A stretch of DNA of 64,000 bases from Paraburkholderia sp. SG-MS1 (GCF_012275575.1 NZ_NPIH01000230.1:40362-104361); one strand, 5' to 3'; counted from the stretch's first letter, positions 11,717-21,460 are shown. Program-made: numbers and translations. Notes: generated by a model from the letters alone, not told the origin.

Positions 11717-13128
11717 ATGAGCACCGAACTCGTCTCACTCGACGCAAGCAAACTCGCCGAATTGATTCGCACGAGGGAAGTTTCGCCGGTTGAAGTCGTG
11801 CAGGCGCATCTCGATCGGATCGATGCCGTCGACCGCAAGATCAACGCCATCGTCACGGTCGCCGACGACGCGATCAAAGCCGCAAAAGCCGCTGAAGCAG
11901 CGGTGATGGCCGGTCGCGAACTTGGGCCGCTGCACGGCGTTCCTTTCACGGCGAAAGATGCCATCGACACCGCCGGCGTCATGACTCAACGCGGCTCACC
12001 GATCTTCAAGGGCCGCGTGCCCGAGATCGACGCGACCACCGTCGTTCGTATGAAAAAAGCGGGCGGCATCCTGCTCGCAAAGACCAATCATCCCGAGTTC
12101 TCTTTCTGGTTCGAAACCGACAACCTGCTTTCGGGACGCACGCTGAATCCGTGGAATCTGGATCGCACGCCGGGCGGATCGAGCGGTGGTGAGTCCGCCG
12201 CCATTGCAGCGGGCATGTCGCCGATCGGCCTCGCCACCGACGTTGCGATTTCGATCCGAGGTCCTGCGGCCCTGACTGGGGTCGTCGGGCTCAAGGCGAC
12301 CCACGGACGCATTCCGATGACGGGCATCTGGCCACGCGTGCCGCGCCGTTTCTGGCATGTCGGCCCGATCGCGCGTTCGGTGCGCGACGTCGCGCTCGCG
12401 TACTCGCTCCTCGCGGGCCCTGACGGTGCCGATGGTTTTTCGACCGCGCCCCTTCACCTGGATACGGCGTGGGATCGTCGCCGGGCCGCCCGCTTCGCGT
12501 GGGTTGGCTCGTCGATGCGTTCGCGCCAGTCGATGCCGACGTCGCCGCGACTGTGCGCGCGTCGGCCGAGGTCCTAACCAGTCTTGGCATCGCCGTTGAG
12601 CCGGTGCGTATTCCGGTGCTGGAAGAGATCAACGCGCTTGAGCTGCTATGGAAACTCCAGGTGATGGAAACGAAGCCCGCGTTTAAAAAAGTGACGGCTG
12701 GCCACGAAGACAAGATTTTCAAGCACGTGCAAGGCGTCTACGACACGCCGGACACGTCGATCGCCGATTTCGTCGACGCGGAGCAGAAGGCGGAACAACT
12801 GCGCGACGGATTCGCCGCGTACTTCCAGCACTACGACGCGCTGATCTGCCCGGTGACGACCGTGCCGGCGCACAAACACGACGCGACGGAATTCGACATC
12901 GACGGACAAAAGGTGTCGTCGTTGCACGTGATGAGCGCCACTGCGCCGTTGAGCGTGACCGGGCTGCCGGGGCTGTCACTGCGTTTCGGCACGAGCCGCG
13001 AAGGACTGCCGATCGGCGTGCAGCTCGTATCGCCGTGGATGGCGGAATCGACGATCCTGCACCTGGCTTCGCTGCTCGAGGCCGTAAGTCCAGTCCGCGG
13101 TCTTCATCCCGACATGTCCCGCATCTGA
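11717..13128 (+). pseudogene. Amidase-signature family protein, interrupted by a frameshift
   Basis: The first 250 codons read as an amidase-signature hydrolase. The catalytic lysine lies in GVPFTAKDAID, the serine-rich core is GGSSGGESAAIAAG, and the nucleophile region is TDVAISIRGPAAL. The last glycines of the usual GSDxxGSIR motif are altered. Near 12460-12475 the frame shifts: the rest (GRPLRVGWLVDAFAPVD to LHPDMSRI) continues in another phase to 13128. A one-base loss in GGCGTGGGATC explains the switch. Without it the product would be about 470 residues. Whether this is a true mutation or a sequencing error cannot be told here. TetR control is likely from the adjacent palindrome. Confidence 0.82.
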
Positions 13129-13148
13129 ACTTCCTGAGGAGAAAAGTC

Positions 13149-13489
13149 ATGCGCCTCGTTCGCTTCGATCTGTTGAAAGGCGAGCGTGCCGCGTATCGTC
13201 AGCAAGGCGGCAACGCTGCGTATGAAGCGATGCCCGATGCGGATGTGCCGCTGACCGACCGCTTCGTGATCGTCAGTGAACACGAAGCGGACAACTTTCA
13301 GTTCGGCAAAACCTGTCTCGGCGTGGAGCGCAACGGCGATCCATGCGCAGCGCGTGGCCCGGTTCGATCTCTCCAAGAACCCCCGACATTGAGACGCGCA
13401 AACTCGCACCTTACCTGCTCGACGTGCGACCCACCCATGTCGGTGAGGTATTCCTCGCGGCGTTCGACCGGATCTTCGGCGCATACTGA
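13149..13489 (+). pseudogene. Degraded conserved gene of unknown function
   Basis: The start at 13149 follows CTGAGGAGAAAAGTC, a strong ribosome site 20 bases after the amidase. It reads MRLVRFDLLKGERAAYRQQG for about 65 codons. The reading then needs two phase changes, near 13345-13353 and in a C-run near 13378, to continue ARFDLSKNP and DIETRKLAPYLLDVRPTHVG, ending FDRIFGAY. The pieces fit one protein of about 113 residues. I do not recognise the family. Two independent frameshifts suggest decay together with the amidase, or poor local sequence. Confidence 0.5.
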
Positions 13490-13621
13490 GCGATAATAGG
13501 GTGGCTTTGCGCGAACGGGGCGACCCTCGTATCCGCAAATCAACCTCAAATCTGTGACCATTCACTTCGCTGTTGCGCTTCACCCTTGAAACCGCCACAG
13601 GGAACCTCGGCTGGAGATGCG

Positions 13622-13954
13622 ATGCAATTCGACAAGCAACAGGAGAGGCTCAGGCGCAGTGGCGCAGCCGTGCGTCCTGGTCCGCCGAGCTTATTGGCGA
13701 AGGTACTAGCCGTGGTGATAGGCGCAGCGCTGCTCGTCGTGGGGTTTGCCGTTTCGCTTGTGATGTTGGCAGTGGCGCTTGGCGCAGGCATTGCGATCGG
13801 CGGTTTCGTCTGGTGGAAGACACGTGATCTGCGCAAGCGGCTTCGTGAGCAGGCGATGCAGGCGCAGCAGATGCGCGAGCGCGCGGGCCAGCGCATGGAT
13901 ATTGGCGACGTGATCGAGGACGTCGAGTTCCGCGACGAGACTCGACAGAAATAA
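13622..13954 (+). CDS. Small membrane protein of unknown function
   Basis: This 110-residue product starts at ATG 13622 behind CTGGAGATGCG. Residues 24-60 are strongly hydrophobic and fit two close membrane helices. The rest is a charged coiled-coil-like tail rich in Arg, Gln and Met (REQAMQAQQMRERAGQRM) that ends acidic. A longer frame from 13586 has no ribosome site. No family is recognised. Similar small membrane proteins are common in Burkholderiaceae. Confidence 0.65.
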   Translation: MQFDKQQERLRRSGAAVRPGPPSLLAKVLAVVIGAALLVVGFAVSLVMLAVALGAGIAIGGFVWWKTRDLRKRLREQAMQAQQMRERAGQRMDIGDVIEDVEFRDETRQK

Positions 13955-14328
13955 GCGCTGCACCGCGACTGCGCACGCGCCGCGGCGTTACCGGCCGCGG
14001 GGGGCCGGAAATTGGCTGTGGATCAAATAATCGACTCGGAGTCGAGCGAGTTGTTTTCAATCTATGCGATGCATGCGGCGAGCACGGCACTCCAGATTGC
14101 AGACAGATCCCGGTCTTTGACACGCAGATGGCCGAGGGCGAACTAGCTCTTGCAAACTCGCCGTGGCGGTTGATCGGAATGGTAACAGTGCGCCGGTCTC
14201 TTCGCCGTGTTCAGGAGAGCAGTGACCCATAGCGGGCGGCGTTCCCACCGAAGAAGCACACTGCGGGGTGGCGATCTGAAGCAATGTGCGGGGCTCGACG
14301 CGTTCGGCAGCCCAGCTCGGCTACCGGC
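13955..14328. other. Intergenic region with one hairpin
   Basis: The convergent space between the small membrane protein and the flavoprotein gene holds CCGGCC-N6-GGCCGG at 13991-14008, a possible weak terminator hairpin without a T-run. No coding remnant is seen. Confidence 0.4.
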
Positions 14329-16053
14329 TTACGACTGCAGAGCCGCCAACCGCCCGAACCACAGACCTTCAGGCACGTTCCGCTCGAGGAATATGTTGCT
14401 GGCGAAGTCCGGATTGCGCTCAGGAAAATCTTCGCGGTAGTGACCGCCGCGACTCTCACGCCTCGCAATCGATGCCGAAGCCATCAATTCACCGACCTGG
14501 ATCAAATTCGCCAATTCGATGCCCCGCATGAGCTCAGCGGCCGTGCCGATCACCGTGTCCTGAAACAACTGGTCTCGCGTCTCTCTGCAGACCCGTCTGA
14601 AGGTCTGAAGCCCGACTTCCTCGCGCACGATCAGCAAATACCGGTTTGCACTCTGCTGAATCCGTGCCTTCAATTCGTCCACCGTGTGCCTGCCCCTTCG
14701 GCGGAATTGCGTGGCGACCGTGCGATTGTCGTCCAAGGCTCCGGTCGTCGCGCAGTGCGTTATCTTTTTTGCGCGTTCGGCCGCAGCGATCCCCGCGCGG
14801 CGGCCGAAGACCTGACACGTCAAGGCCATATTGCCGCCGAGACGGTCGGCGCCATGTGGACCCGCTGCCACCTCACCCGCAGCGAACAGACCCTTCAGAT
14901 TGGACTGAGCGTTTTCGTCGATGTATAAACCGCCGTTGATCGCATGCGCGGAACAGGTGATCTGCACTCTGTCGCGATAAAGGTCGACGCCGTGCCCCTT
15001 ATACCATTGGCAGGTTAGCGGCCACATCCTTGCAATGCTGCGGCTCTTGTCGGCCAGTATCGATTCGAGATCACATCCGACGAAGTCGAGAAACACGCCG
15101 CCTTCAGCGGTGCCGCGGCCATCGTTGAGTGCCTTCTGAATCGAAATCTCGACGTAGCGTGAGATGTCGCTTGAGCTGAATGGAAAATGCCGCTCTTTTT
15201 GCCGAATAACATCAGCCTGAGCGAGCCCCGCCGGCAGATAGTCAGGGACGAACGCCCTGCCATCGCGGTCGGTGAGATTCGGATGCGCGTCCCACAGGTA
15301 ATTGCCGAACAGGTTGACGAAAGGCGTCAGCACGCTGACACCGGCCTGCATGAACTCCATGTTGACCAGTCTCGCGCCCGCGCGATAAGCCATTGCATAG
15401 CCGTCGCCGGTAATGTCCGATGGGTAGAGGTTCTGGGCGAACAGCTGACTCGCTCCGCCGGTGGTAAGAATCGTCGACTTGGCACGGATCAGCACCGGGT
15501 TCCCATCCGAATCGATCGCGTAAGCGCCGAGACATTCGCCGTCCTGCGAAAGCAGGTCGACGAGCATCAACCGGTCCATGACCTTGATACCTCGCCGGGA
15601 CGCTTCAGTCCCCAGTGATTTCACGATTGGTTTGAAGTGCTCATGAATCACATGCGAGCGCGGCTTGGAAGAAAAGCATGCGCGGAAAACCAGGTAGTGG
15701 TCATCCTCGCGCTCAAACTTTACGCCGTACTGTTCGAGATAGCGCAGGGAGTCCTGCGCTTCGTTCGCGAGAATCGCGCCCAGGCGCGGGTCGGCCATGC
15801 CCTGAGCGGCATGCAGGATATCGGCGAGAAAAACATCAGGATTATCGCTGGGATCCCCTGCTCCGTCCGGCACATTGAAGGCCCCTACTTCGGCTACGCT
15901 ATGAAACGTAGCGCCGCTTTTGCGAAATTCGCCTTTGATCACGACCAGCACGTCAGCGCCGCTGGAGTCTGCCTCGAGCGCAGCCCGCAACGCGGCGCCG
16001 CCGCTGCCAACAACGAGCACATCCGTACTGACTTCCCTGTACCTGTCACTCAT
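14329..16053 (-). CDS. Fumarate reductase/succinate dehydrogenase-type flavoprotein subunit
   Basis: The 574-residue FAD enzyme starts at ATG 16053 behind AGGAGAAGCAGGC. An FAD-binding GxGxxA motif (DVLVVGSGGAALRAAL) lies near residues 12-27. The capping domain contains TILTTGGASQLFAQN and GDGYAMAYRAGARLVN. The C-terminal FAD contact is AGEVAAGPHGADRLGGN, as in the succinate dehydrogenase, fumarate reductase and aspartate oxidase superfamily. No iron-sulfur or membrane-anchor partner is nearby, so it may work as a single-subunit oxidoreductase on a CoA-linked or free dicarboxylate. It is the last gene of the leftward TRAP operon, 66 bases after the CoA-transferase. Confidence 0.85.
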   Translation of the reverse strand: MSDRYREVSTDVLVVGSGGAALRAALEADSSGADVLVVIKGEFRKSGATFHSVAEVGAFNVPDGAGDPSDNPDVFLADILHAAQGMADPRLGAILANEAQDSLRYLEQYGVKFEREDDHYLVFRACFSSKPRSHVIHEHFKPIVKSLGTEASRRGIKVMDRLMLVDLLSQDGECLGAYAIDSDGNPVLIRAKSTILTTGGASQLFAQNLYPSDITGDGYAMAYRAGARLVNMEFMQAGVSVLTPFVNLFGNYLWDAHPNLTDRDGRAFVPDYLPAGLAQADVIRQKERHFPFSSSDISRYVEISIQKALNDGRGTAEGGVFLDFVGCDLESILADKSRSIARMWPLTCQWYKGHGVDLYRDRVQITCSAHAINGGLYIDENAQSNLKGLFAAGEVAAGPHGADRLGGNMALTCQVFGRRAGIAAAERAKKITHCATTGALDDNRTVATQFRRRGRHTVDELKARIQQSANRYLLIVREEVGLQTFRRVCRETRDQLFQDTVIGTAAELMRGIELANLIQVGELMASASIARRESRGGHYREDFPERNPDFASNIFLERNVPEGLWFGRLAALQS

Positions 16054-16119
16054 GCCTGCTTCTCCTGTTTTGATCGACACGCGCGGCACGCTCGCCGCAA
16101 GGACGGCTTCATACTCGCC

Positions 16120-17349
16120 TCACGCAACTCCGCCTTTTGCCGCGTCCGCGGCAACGGCCTCGTTGGCAACGCCGATTACGCCGTCCGCCAGCAACGAGTC
16201 GATCATCGGCCGGTTCATTCCCAACCCTGACAGGATGTCGATCGTGTGCGCGCCCAGTCGCGGCGGCGGCGTGCGGATAACCGGGGCGCTGCCGTTGTAG
16301 CGCACCGGGTGATTGACGAGCGTCACCGGGCTGCCGGTTGCACCTTCGACTGTCTCGAAGCTCTTCAAGTGGCGCACCTGCGGATCGGCGACCACCTGGG
16401 CATAATCGTTGACGCGTGTGTGCCAGACATGATGCTGCTCGAAAAGTGGCAACCAGTGCGCCGTCGTGTCCTGCGCAAGCCGGCGCGCAAGCTGGTCGGA
16501 GATTTCCTGCTGCGCGTCGAACGCACGCTTCGCGGGAATCCGTTCCTTTTCCGGGATCTCGAGGACCTGATAGATGATGTCGAGAGGACTCAGCGACAAT
16601 GCGATGAAACCGTCCGCAGTTGCGTATATGCCGTATGGCGCGGGAAAGTACCAACCTGCTAGCCGCCCCGCCTGTCGCACGTCGTCATGGCCGTCACCGT
16701 TCAGGAAGCATGTGAGAGACTCCTGTTGCAGATCGAGCGCAGCCGCCAGCAAGCTGACGTCGACCCGGCAGCCCTCGCCCGTACGCTCACGGTTGAGAAG
16801 TGCCGTCAGGATGCCGTTCGCATACAGCGCAGCGCCGTGATGATCGACGACGGACACGCCCACCGCGCGCGGACCGTCCTGCCGCGTCCCGGTAATTGTC
16901 GCGATTCCCGACATGGCCTGAATGATCAGGTCCTGCCCCGGCCGGCCGACATAGGGTCCGTCAGGACCGAATCCCGAGCCGGACGCATAGATGATGTCCG
17001 GCTTGATTGTTTTGAGTACCTCATAGCCCAATCCCAGCTGTTCCATCACACCGGGACGGTAGTTCTCGGCGACAACGTCGACTTGAGGCAGCAAGCTCAT
17101 GACGATATCGATCGCCCGCGGGTCCTTGAGATTCAGCGCCAGACTGCGCTTATTGCGATTACCCATCAGAAGCAGCATCGTCTGTCCATCGATGGCGCGG
17201 TTCGCCCCGCCCCACTTGCGCTGAAATGCGCCGTCGACTGGTTCGACCGATATGACTTCGGCCCCGCAATCGGCGAGGTGCTGCACGCCTAAAGGTCCCA
17301 TCAGAAAATGATTGAAGCTGAGAATGCGGATACCGTTCAGCGCGTTCAT
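16120..17349 (-). CDS. Family III CoA-transferase (CaiB/BaiF type)
   Basis: The 409-residue protein would move CoA between carboxylic acids. It starts MNALNGIRILSFNHFLMGPL, has GNRNKRSLALNLKDP near residue 65, and YRPGVMEQLGLGY near residue 100. The motif GRPGQDLIIQAMSG near residue 140-150 carries the conserved aspartate of this family. It is a distant paralogue of the CoA-transferase at 23424-24617, and both lie in the same putative regulon. The pair may form a heteromeric transferase, as in benzylsuccinate systems, or act on different acids. The substrate is unknown. Confidence 0.9.
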   Translation of the reverse strand: MNALNGIRILSFNHFLMGPLGVQHLADCGAEVISVEPVDGAFQRKWGGANRAIDGQTMLLLMGNRNKRSLALNLKDPRAIDIVMSLLPQVDVVAENYRPGVMEQLGLGYEVLKTIKPDIIYASGSGFGPDGPYVGRPGQDLIIQAMSGIATITGTRQDGPRAVGVSVVDHHGAALYANGILTALLNRERTGEGCRVDVSLLAAALDLQQESLTCFLNGDGHDDVRQAGRLAGWYFPAPYGIYATADGFIALSLSPLDIIYQVLEIPEKERIPAKRAFDAQQEISDQLARRLAQDTTAHWLPLFEQHHVWHTRVNDYAQVVADPQVRHLKSFETVEGATGSPVTLVNHPVRYNGSAPVIRTPPPRLGAHTIDILSGLGMNRPMIDSLLADGVIGVANEAVAADAAKGGVA

Positions 17350-17528
17350 GCAATCTCCGTTACGTCGTGAGTCCGGCTATCTGGCGAGGTGGACCGAGGC
17401 CCTGCTGAACCCCGCGCCGCCCTGAACACTCGAAAGGCCCCCCATGGATACCTGCTTCGATGCCGGTCAGAACTCAAGGCAAGCGTTGCCAATCGCCATC
17501 GAAAAGCGCATGCGCGACGCACCAGCGA

Positions 17529-18362
17529 TCAGCGACCCTTGAAGTGCGGCAGCCGCTTTTCGACGAATGCGCGGTGGCCTTCGGCGCGATCCTCGGTCTT
17601 GAACACGTCGAGATTTGCCTGATGCTCGCGCTCCAGGCCTCGTTGAAGGCTGGTCTCGAACGAATCGAGCACCGCGCGCTTGGCCAGTCGGATCGCGAGC
17701 GGCGCGCGGGCAGCGATCAGCGAAGCGATCTCGATAGCGCGCGCGATGCTGCGTGCCGGCGCGACGACCTCGGTCACCAGTCCGTGGCGCTCGGCCTCGG
17801 CTGCCGTCAGCGGCTCGCCGGTAAGCACGAGTTTCATCGCCAGTGTCTTGCCGAGCGCCCGCGGCAGGCGCTGGGTGGCGCCATCGCCCGGGAGCGCGCC
17901 GATGGCGATTTCTCGCTGCGAGAAGGTCGCGTCGGCCGCCGCGACGACGATATCGGCCAGCATCACCAACTCGTGGCCGCCACCAATGGCGAAGCCGTTG
18001 ACTGCCGCGATCAGCGGTTTCGGAAAGGTTTCGATCGCCTTCCAGCTCGCGAGGCGCACCGGGTCTGCATACGCTGCGACCCCGCGTGCCGCCATGTCGG
18101 CAATATCCGCCCCGGCGCTGAAGAAACGCTCGCCGCCGGTGAGCACGACAGCCCTGACGTCGCCGCTGACTTCGGCTGCCGCGAGCACGCGCGCCAGTTC
18201 CGCCAGCAGCGGCACACACAACGCATTGCGCTTATCGTGATGATTCAACGTGATCAACCAGACAAACTCAACCGGTTGTTCCAGCTTCAGGTACTGCAGG
18301 TCCTCGCAGGCGGCCAGCGGGACCGGCGCCGCGCCGCTTCGCTCGATGTGAGCCGTGTTCAT
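17529..18362 (-). CDS. Enoyl-CoA hydratase/isomerase family protein
   Basis: The 277-residue crotonase-fold protein has the oxyanion-hole segment GGERFFSAGADIADMA. Both catalytic glutamates of hydratases are present, one in NGFAIGGGHELVML and one in FSQREIAIGALPGDG with TQRLPRALG following. Retention of both acids suggests true hydration of an enoyl-CoA. It lies between the TRAP permease and the CoA-transferase on the same strand, about 110-180 bases from each, consistent with one transcript. Confidence 0.9.
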   Translation of the reverse strand: MNTAHIERSGAAPVPLAACEDLQYLKLEQPVEFVWLITLNHHDKRNALCVPLLAELARVLAAAEVSGDVRAVVLTGGERFFSAGADIADMAARGVAAYADPVRLASWKAIETFPKPLIAAVNGFAIGGGHELVMLADIVVAAADATFSQREIAIGALPGDGATQRLPRALGKTLAMKLVLTGEPLTAAEAERHGLVTEVVAPARSIARAIEIASLIAARAPLAIRLAKRAVLDSFETSLQRGLEREHQANLDVFKTEDRAEGHRAFVEKRLPHFKGR

Positions 18363-18470
18363 GATGAGCCTCCCGGTAATTCGATCGCTTTACGCGTGCG
18401 AACAGTCGCCGCATACGGGGTCGTGGAGATTCGGCCGGCGGCGTGCAGCCGACGGCCCATCGTCGTCGTG

Positions 18471-19742
18471 TTATTTGATTGCCAGCAGGTTCGGCAGGAA
18501 GCGTGGGATATGCGGGAAGACAATGATCAGCAGCAGGTCGACCGCCAGCGCGAAGATGAACGGCAGGATCGCCCGAGTCGCTTTTTCGACAGACACACCG
18601 CCGATCGATGCAGCCGTAAAGAGGCAAAAGCCAATTGGTGGCAGGTTGATGCCGATGGCCGAGTTGACCAGTACGATGACGCCGAACACCACTGGGTCGA
18701 TATGCATCTGCACGACGAGCGGCAGGAACACGGGGATCACCACCGCGATACTCGAGATCGTTTCCAGTACCGTATGGGCTGCCAGCAGGAAGAGATTGAT
18801 GAGGATCAGCAACACGAACGCGCTGGTCGTCACGGCCAGGAAGCTGTTGGCGACGTGCAACGGGATTTGCGCCTCGATCAGATAGCGGCCGAGCACGAAC
18901 GCGAGCCCGAGAAGAAACGATACCCGCGTGGTATTGATGGCCGTGCGCGTGAGTATTTCCCTGAAGTGCGACAGCTTGAGCGACTTGAAGATGAAGGCGC
19001 TCACCAGCGTCACATAGAGCGCCGCGACGACGCCTGCCTCAACCGGCGTGAAGACGCCGCCGAGGATGCCGCCCAGAATGATCACAGGAGTCAGCAACGC
19101 CCAGATCGCCTGTCTGAACGTGGTCCACAGCCGCGCGGCGGAAAACGGTTCGACCGCCGTATAGTTCTGGCGCACGGCAGTCACGTAGTTCACGAGCATG
19201 AAGGATACGACCACCAGCAGCATCGGCACGATCCCCGCGACGAACATCGTTCCGACCGAAACGTTGGCGGTGTACGCATACACCAGCATGCTCATCGACA
19301 CGGGCGACAGTAGTCCGAGCGAGCCCGCTGCCGACTGCAGCGCCACTGCGAACGCGCGCGAATAGCCCTGCTTGACCATTCCCGGAATCATGACCGAGCC
19401 GATCGCTGCGGTATCCGCAGTCGCCGAACCGGAGAGGTCGGCGAAGAACATGCTTGCAACGATCGTCACCTGCCCGATGCCCCCGCGCATGAACCCGACA
19501 AGCGCCTGCGAAAAGTCGATGATCCGGCGCGAGACGCCGCCCGCATCCATGATGGCGCCTGTCAACATGAAGAACGGGATGGCGAGCAGGCCGACGTTAT
19601 TCAAGTTCGAAAACAGCTGCTGCGGAATCACCAGCAGCGGAGTTCCATTCAGCGTCAATGCAATCGTCGCCGCAATGCCGATGCAAATGGCCACCGGTAC
19701 ACCCAAGCCGAGAAATCCGGCGCCTAGAGCGAGTGCCCACAT
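18471..19742 (-). CDS. dctM: TRAP transporter large permease subunit DctM
   Basis: The 423-residue protein is hydrophobic throughout, with about twelve membrane helices. It has family marks such as LLAIPFFMLTGAIMDAGGVS, FADLSGSATADTAAIGS and NLPPIGFCLFTAASIGGVS. It uses an ion gradient to import an organic acid delivered by DctP. Eleven bases separate it from dctQ, so the two are translationally linked. A DctP specific for C4-dicarboxylates, keto acids or uronates would all fit the family. Confidence 0.94.
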   Translation of the reverse strand: MWALALGAGFLGLGVPVAICIGIAATIALTLNGTPLLVIPQQLFSNLNNVGLLAIPFFMLTGAIMDAGGVSRRIIDFSQALVGFMRGGIGQVTIVASMFFADLSGSATADTAAIGSVMIPGMVKQGYSRAFAVALQSAAGSLGLLSPVSMSMLVYAYTANVSVGTMFVAGIVPMLLVVVSFMLVNYVTAVRQNYTAVEPFSAARLWTTFRQAIWALLTPVIILGGILGGVFTPVEAGVVAALYVTLVSAFIFKSLKLSHFREILTRTAINTTRVSFLLGLAFVLGRYLIEAQIPLHVANSFLAVTTSAFVLLILINLFLLAAHTVLETISSIAVVIPVFLPLVVQMHIDPVVFGVIVLVNSAIGINLPPIGFCLFTAASIGGVSVEKATRAILPFIFALAVDLLLIIVFPHIPRFLPNLLAIK

Positions 19743-19753
19743 GTTGATTCACC

Positions 19754-20287
19754 TCAGATATGTTCGGAGACGCCCTGCAACAGAGAGGGCCTCGTTTGCG
19801 CGCCGGGCGCGAGATGGGAAACCGCGATGCGCACCGCGGAATGAAAGACCAGCAACGCGCCGCAGACGGGAATCGAGAGATAGGGGTACACCATCGAGAT
19901 CGGCAGAGAGGTCGCCGTTTCGGTGCCCATCAGCTCCAGCATGTCGCCACCATACATGACGAACACCACGCCGAGCCCAAGGACGACACAGTCGGTCAGG
20001 TCCGCCAGTGTCTGCGCGAAGGCGGGCGGACAACGATCGGCCAGTATCCGCACTTCCGGATGAACCCGCAGCTTGGCGCCTGCCGCCGCACCGAGACACG
20101 TGAGCCACACGAACAGATAAGCCGCGAGCTCGTCGGACCACGACAGCGAGTTGTGCAGGATGAAGCGAAAGACCACCCCGAGGCCAGCGACGAGCACCAT
20201 CATGAGAAGCAGTCCACCGCATAGGAACAGCGTGATCTTCAGGACCAGGTCGTCGATCAACAGGAGATTACGGGCAAGCTTTTCCAT
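19754..20287 (-). CDS. dctQ: TRAP transporter small permease subunit DctQ
   Basis: The 177-residue protein has four predicted helices at roughly 18-40, 55-75, 95-117 and 135-155. It contains the family stretch SWSDELAAYLFVWLTCLGAA. It pairs with DctM in the inner membrane. The start at 20287 follows GGGGAGAGTGCG. Twelve bases separate it from dctP upstream and eleven from dctM downstream. Confidence 0.92.
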   Translation of the reverse strand: MEKLARNLLLIDDLVLKITLFLCGGLLLMMVLVAGLGVVFRFILHNSLSWSDELAAYLFVWLTCLGAAAGAKLRVHPEVRILADRCPPAFAQTLADLTDCVVLGLGVVFVMYGGDMLELMGTETATSLPISMVYPYLSIPVCGALLVFHSAVRIAVSHLAPGAQTRPSLLQGVSEHI

Positions 20288-20299
20288 CGCACTCTCCCC

Positions 20300-21331
20300 T
20301 CATTTCGAAGCGACAGCGGACTTGTCGGCCGCCTTGATTTCCTGATAAAGCGCCTGGCCATCGGGAATGTCGCTGAGCAGGCTCTGGCGCGCCCTTTCGG
20401 TCGCGGAGGCCCATGACGCTGTGTCGATCCCGGTCACCTGGGTGCCGTTCTTCTTCATCGTGGCGAGCGCGTCGTCGTACTCATGCTTGTATTCCTTCAC
20501 GTCATACTCCGCGGCGATGGCGGCAGCTGCCTGAAACGCCTTCCGTTCGTCAGGCGAAAGACGCGTCCAGGCGCTCTTGCTCATTGCCAGCACCACGGGC
20601 AAGTAGTTTACGTGGGTCAGGTAGTAGTGCTTCGCGACATCGGAAAATTTGTCCTGAATGAACTGCTCGGGGGAGGTGTCGCCGCCGTCGACCAGGCCTT
20701 GCGACAGCGCCAGAAATAACTGGTTATAAGGCAGCGGCGTCGGGTTTGCGCCCAGTGCCTTATAGCCTGCGATGTAGCCGCGACTCTGCATCACTCGCAC
20801 TTTCATATCCTTCATGTCACCGAGCGAGCCGACGGGCTTTTTCGCCGTGAACAGATTGCGTTCGCCTACCGACAGCCACGTCAGGCCGATCATGTTGACC
20901 GCCGGCATCATGTCGAGGAACTTGCGGCCGACCGGCCCTTGCAGAACCCGGTTGGCGTCGTCGATGCTGCTAAAGAGATAAGGCGTATCGAAAATCTGCC
21001 ACTGCTTGATCGTGTTTCCGATCGGCGCCTGTGCGGAAATCATGAGCTCCTGGGTACCGGTGCGCAGCGCTTGCGCCATCTGCACTTCGCCGCCGAGCTG
21101 TGACTGCGGGAAGATCTCGATCTTGACCTTGCCGTGGGTTCGCTGCGCGACCTCCTTCGCGAACACCTGGGCAGTCAACTGATAGTGGTTGTCCGGAGCG
21201 AGGGTGTGGCCCAGCTTCATGACGATCGGCTCGTCCGCACAGGCAATGCTTGCGACGAGGACGCCTGCTGCGAGCAGCGTACCTACCGTCATGGCGCGTC
21301 CTGCGCGACGCGCGCTAAAGAATGATTTCAT
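20300..21331 (-). CDS. dctP: TRAP transporter periplasmic substrate-binding protein DctP
   Basis: The 343-residue protein starts at ATG 21331 behind GAAGGAGACGAA and has a signal peptide ending SIACA. The mature protein shows DctP features: MKLGHTLAPDNHYQLTAQVF, IEIFPQSQLGGEVQMAQALR, and KVRVMQSRGYIAGYKALGAN, which contains the arginine that normally binds the substrate carboxylate. It ends the promoter-proximal side of the leftward operon. A regulatory element shared with two other promoters lies about 93 bases upstream. The ligand is a carboxylate of unknown type. Confidence 0.93.
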   Translation of the reverse strand: MKSFFSARRAGRAMTVGTLLAAGVLVASIACADEPIVMKLGHTLAPDNHYQLTAQVFAKEVAQRTHGKVKIEIFPQSQLGGEVQMAQALRTGTQELMISAQAPIGNTIKQWQIFDTPYLFSSIDDANRVLQGPVGRKFLDMMPAVNMIGLTWLSVGERNLFTAKKPVGSLGDMKDMKVRVMQSRGYIAGYKALGANPTPLPYNQLFLALSQGLVDGGDTSPEQFIQDKFSDVAKHYYLTHVNYLPVVLAMSKSAWTRLSPDERKAFQAAAAIAAEYDVKEYKHEYDDALATMKKNGTQVTGIDTASWASATERARQSLLSDIPDGQALYQEIKAADKSAVASK

Positions 21332-21424
21332 TTCGTCTCCTTCCGTACTGGAATGTAATTTTCGCGCCGCATCAGGTCGATCCATCTGCAGGCGCTTCAA
21401 GTATTCGTGAGTGCACGCAACGGG

Positions 21425-21460
21425 CGTTAGGACCGCTCGCCAGATTTCTGGTACTTTTTT
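21425..21460 (-). promoter_or_regulatory. Putative AraC-type activator site for the dctP operon
   Basis: Read on the minus strand it has AAAAAAGTACCA, then GGTCCTAACG with the two half-sites 21 bp apart. A GCACT box and an AATACT -10-like box follow. The order and spacing match the sites at 21625 and 26174. The distance to the dctP ATG is about 93 bases. Confidence 0.55.

Noticed and set aside
17460..19313. Long rightward open frame of over 600 codons
   Set aside because: It lies opposite the enoyl-CoA hydratase and dctM genes. Its product is rich in Arg, His, Asp and Gln with no motif, as expected of an antisense shadow in GC-rich DNA.
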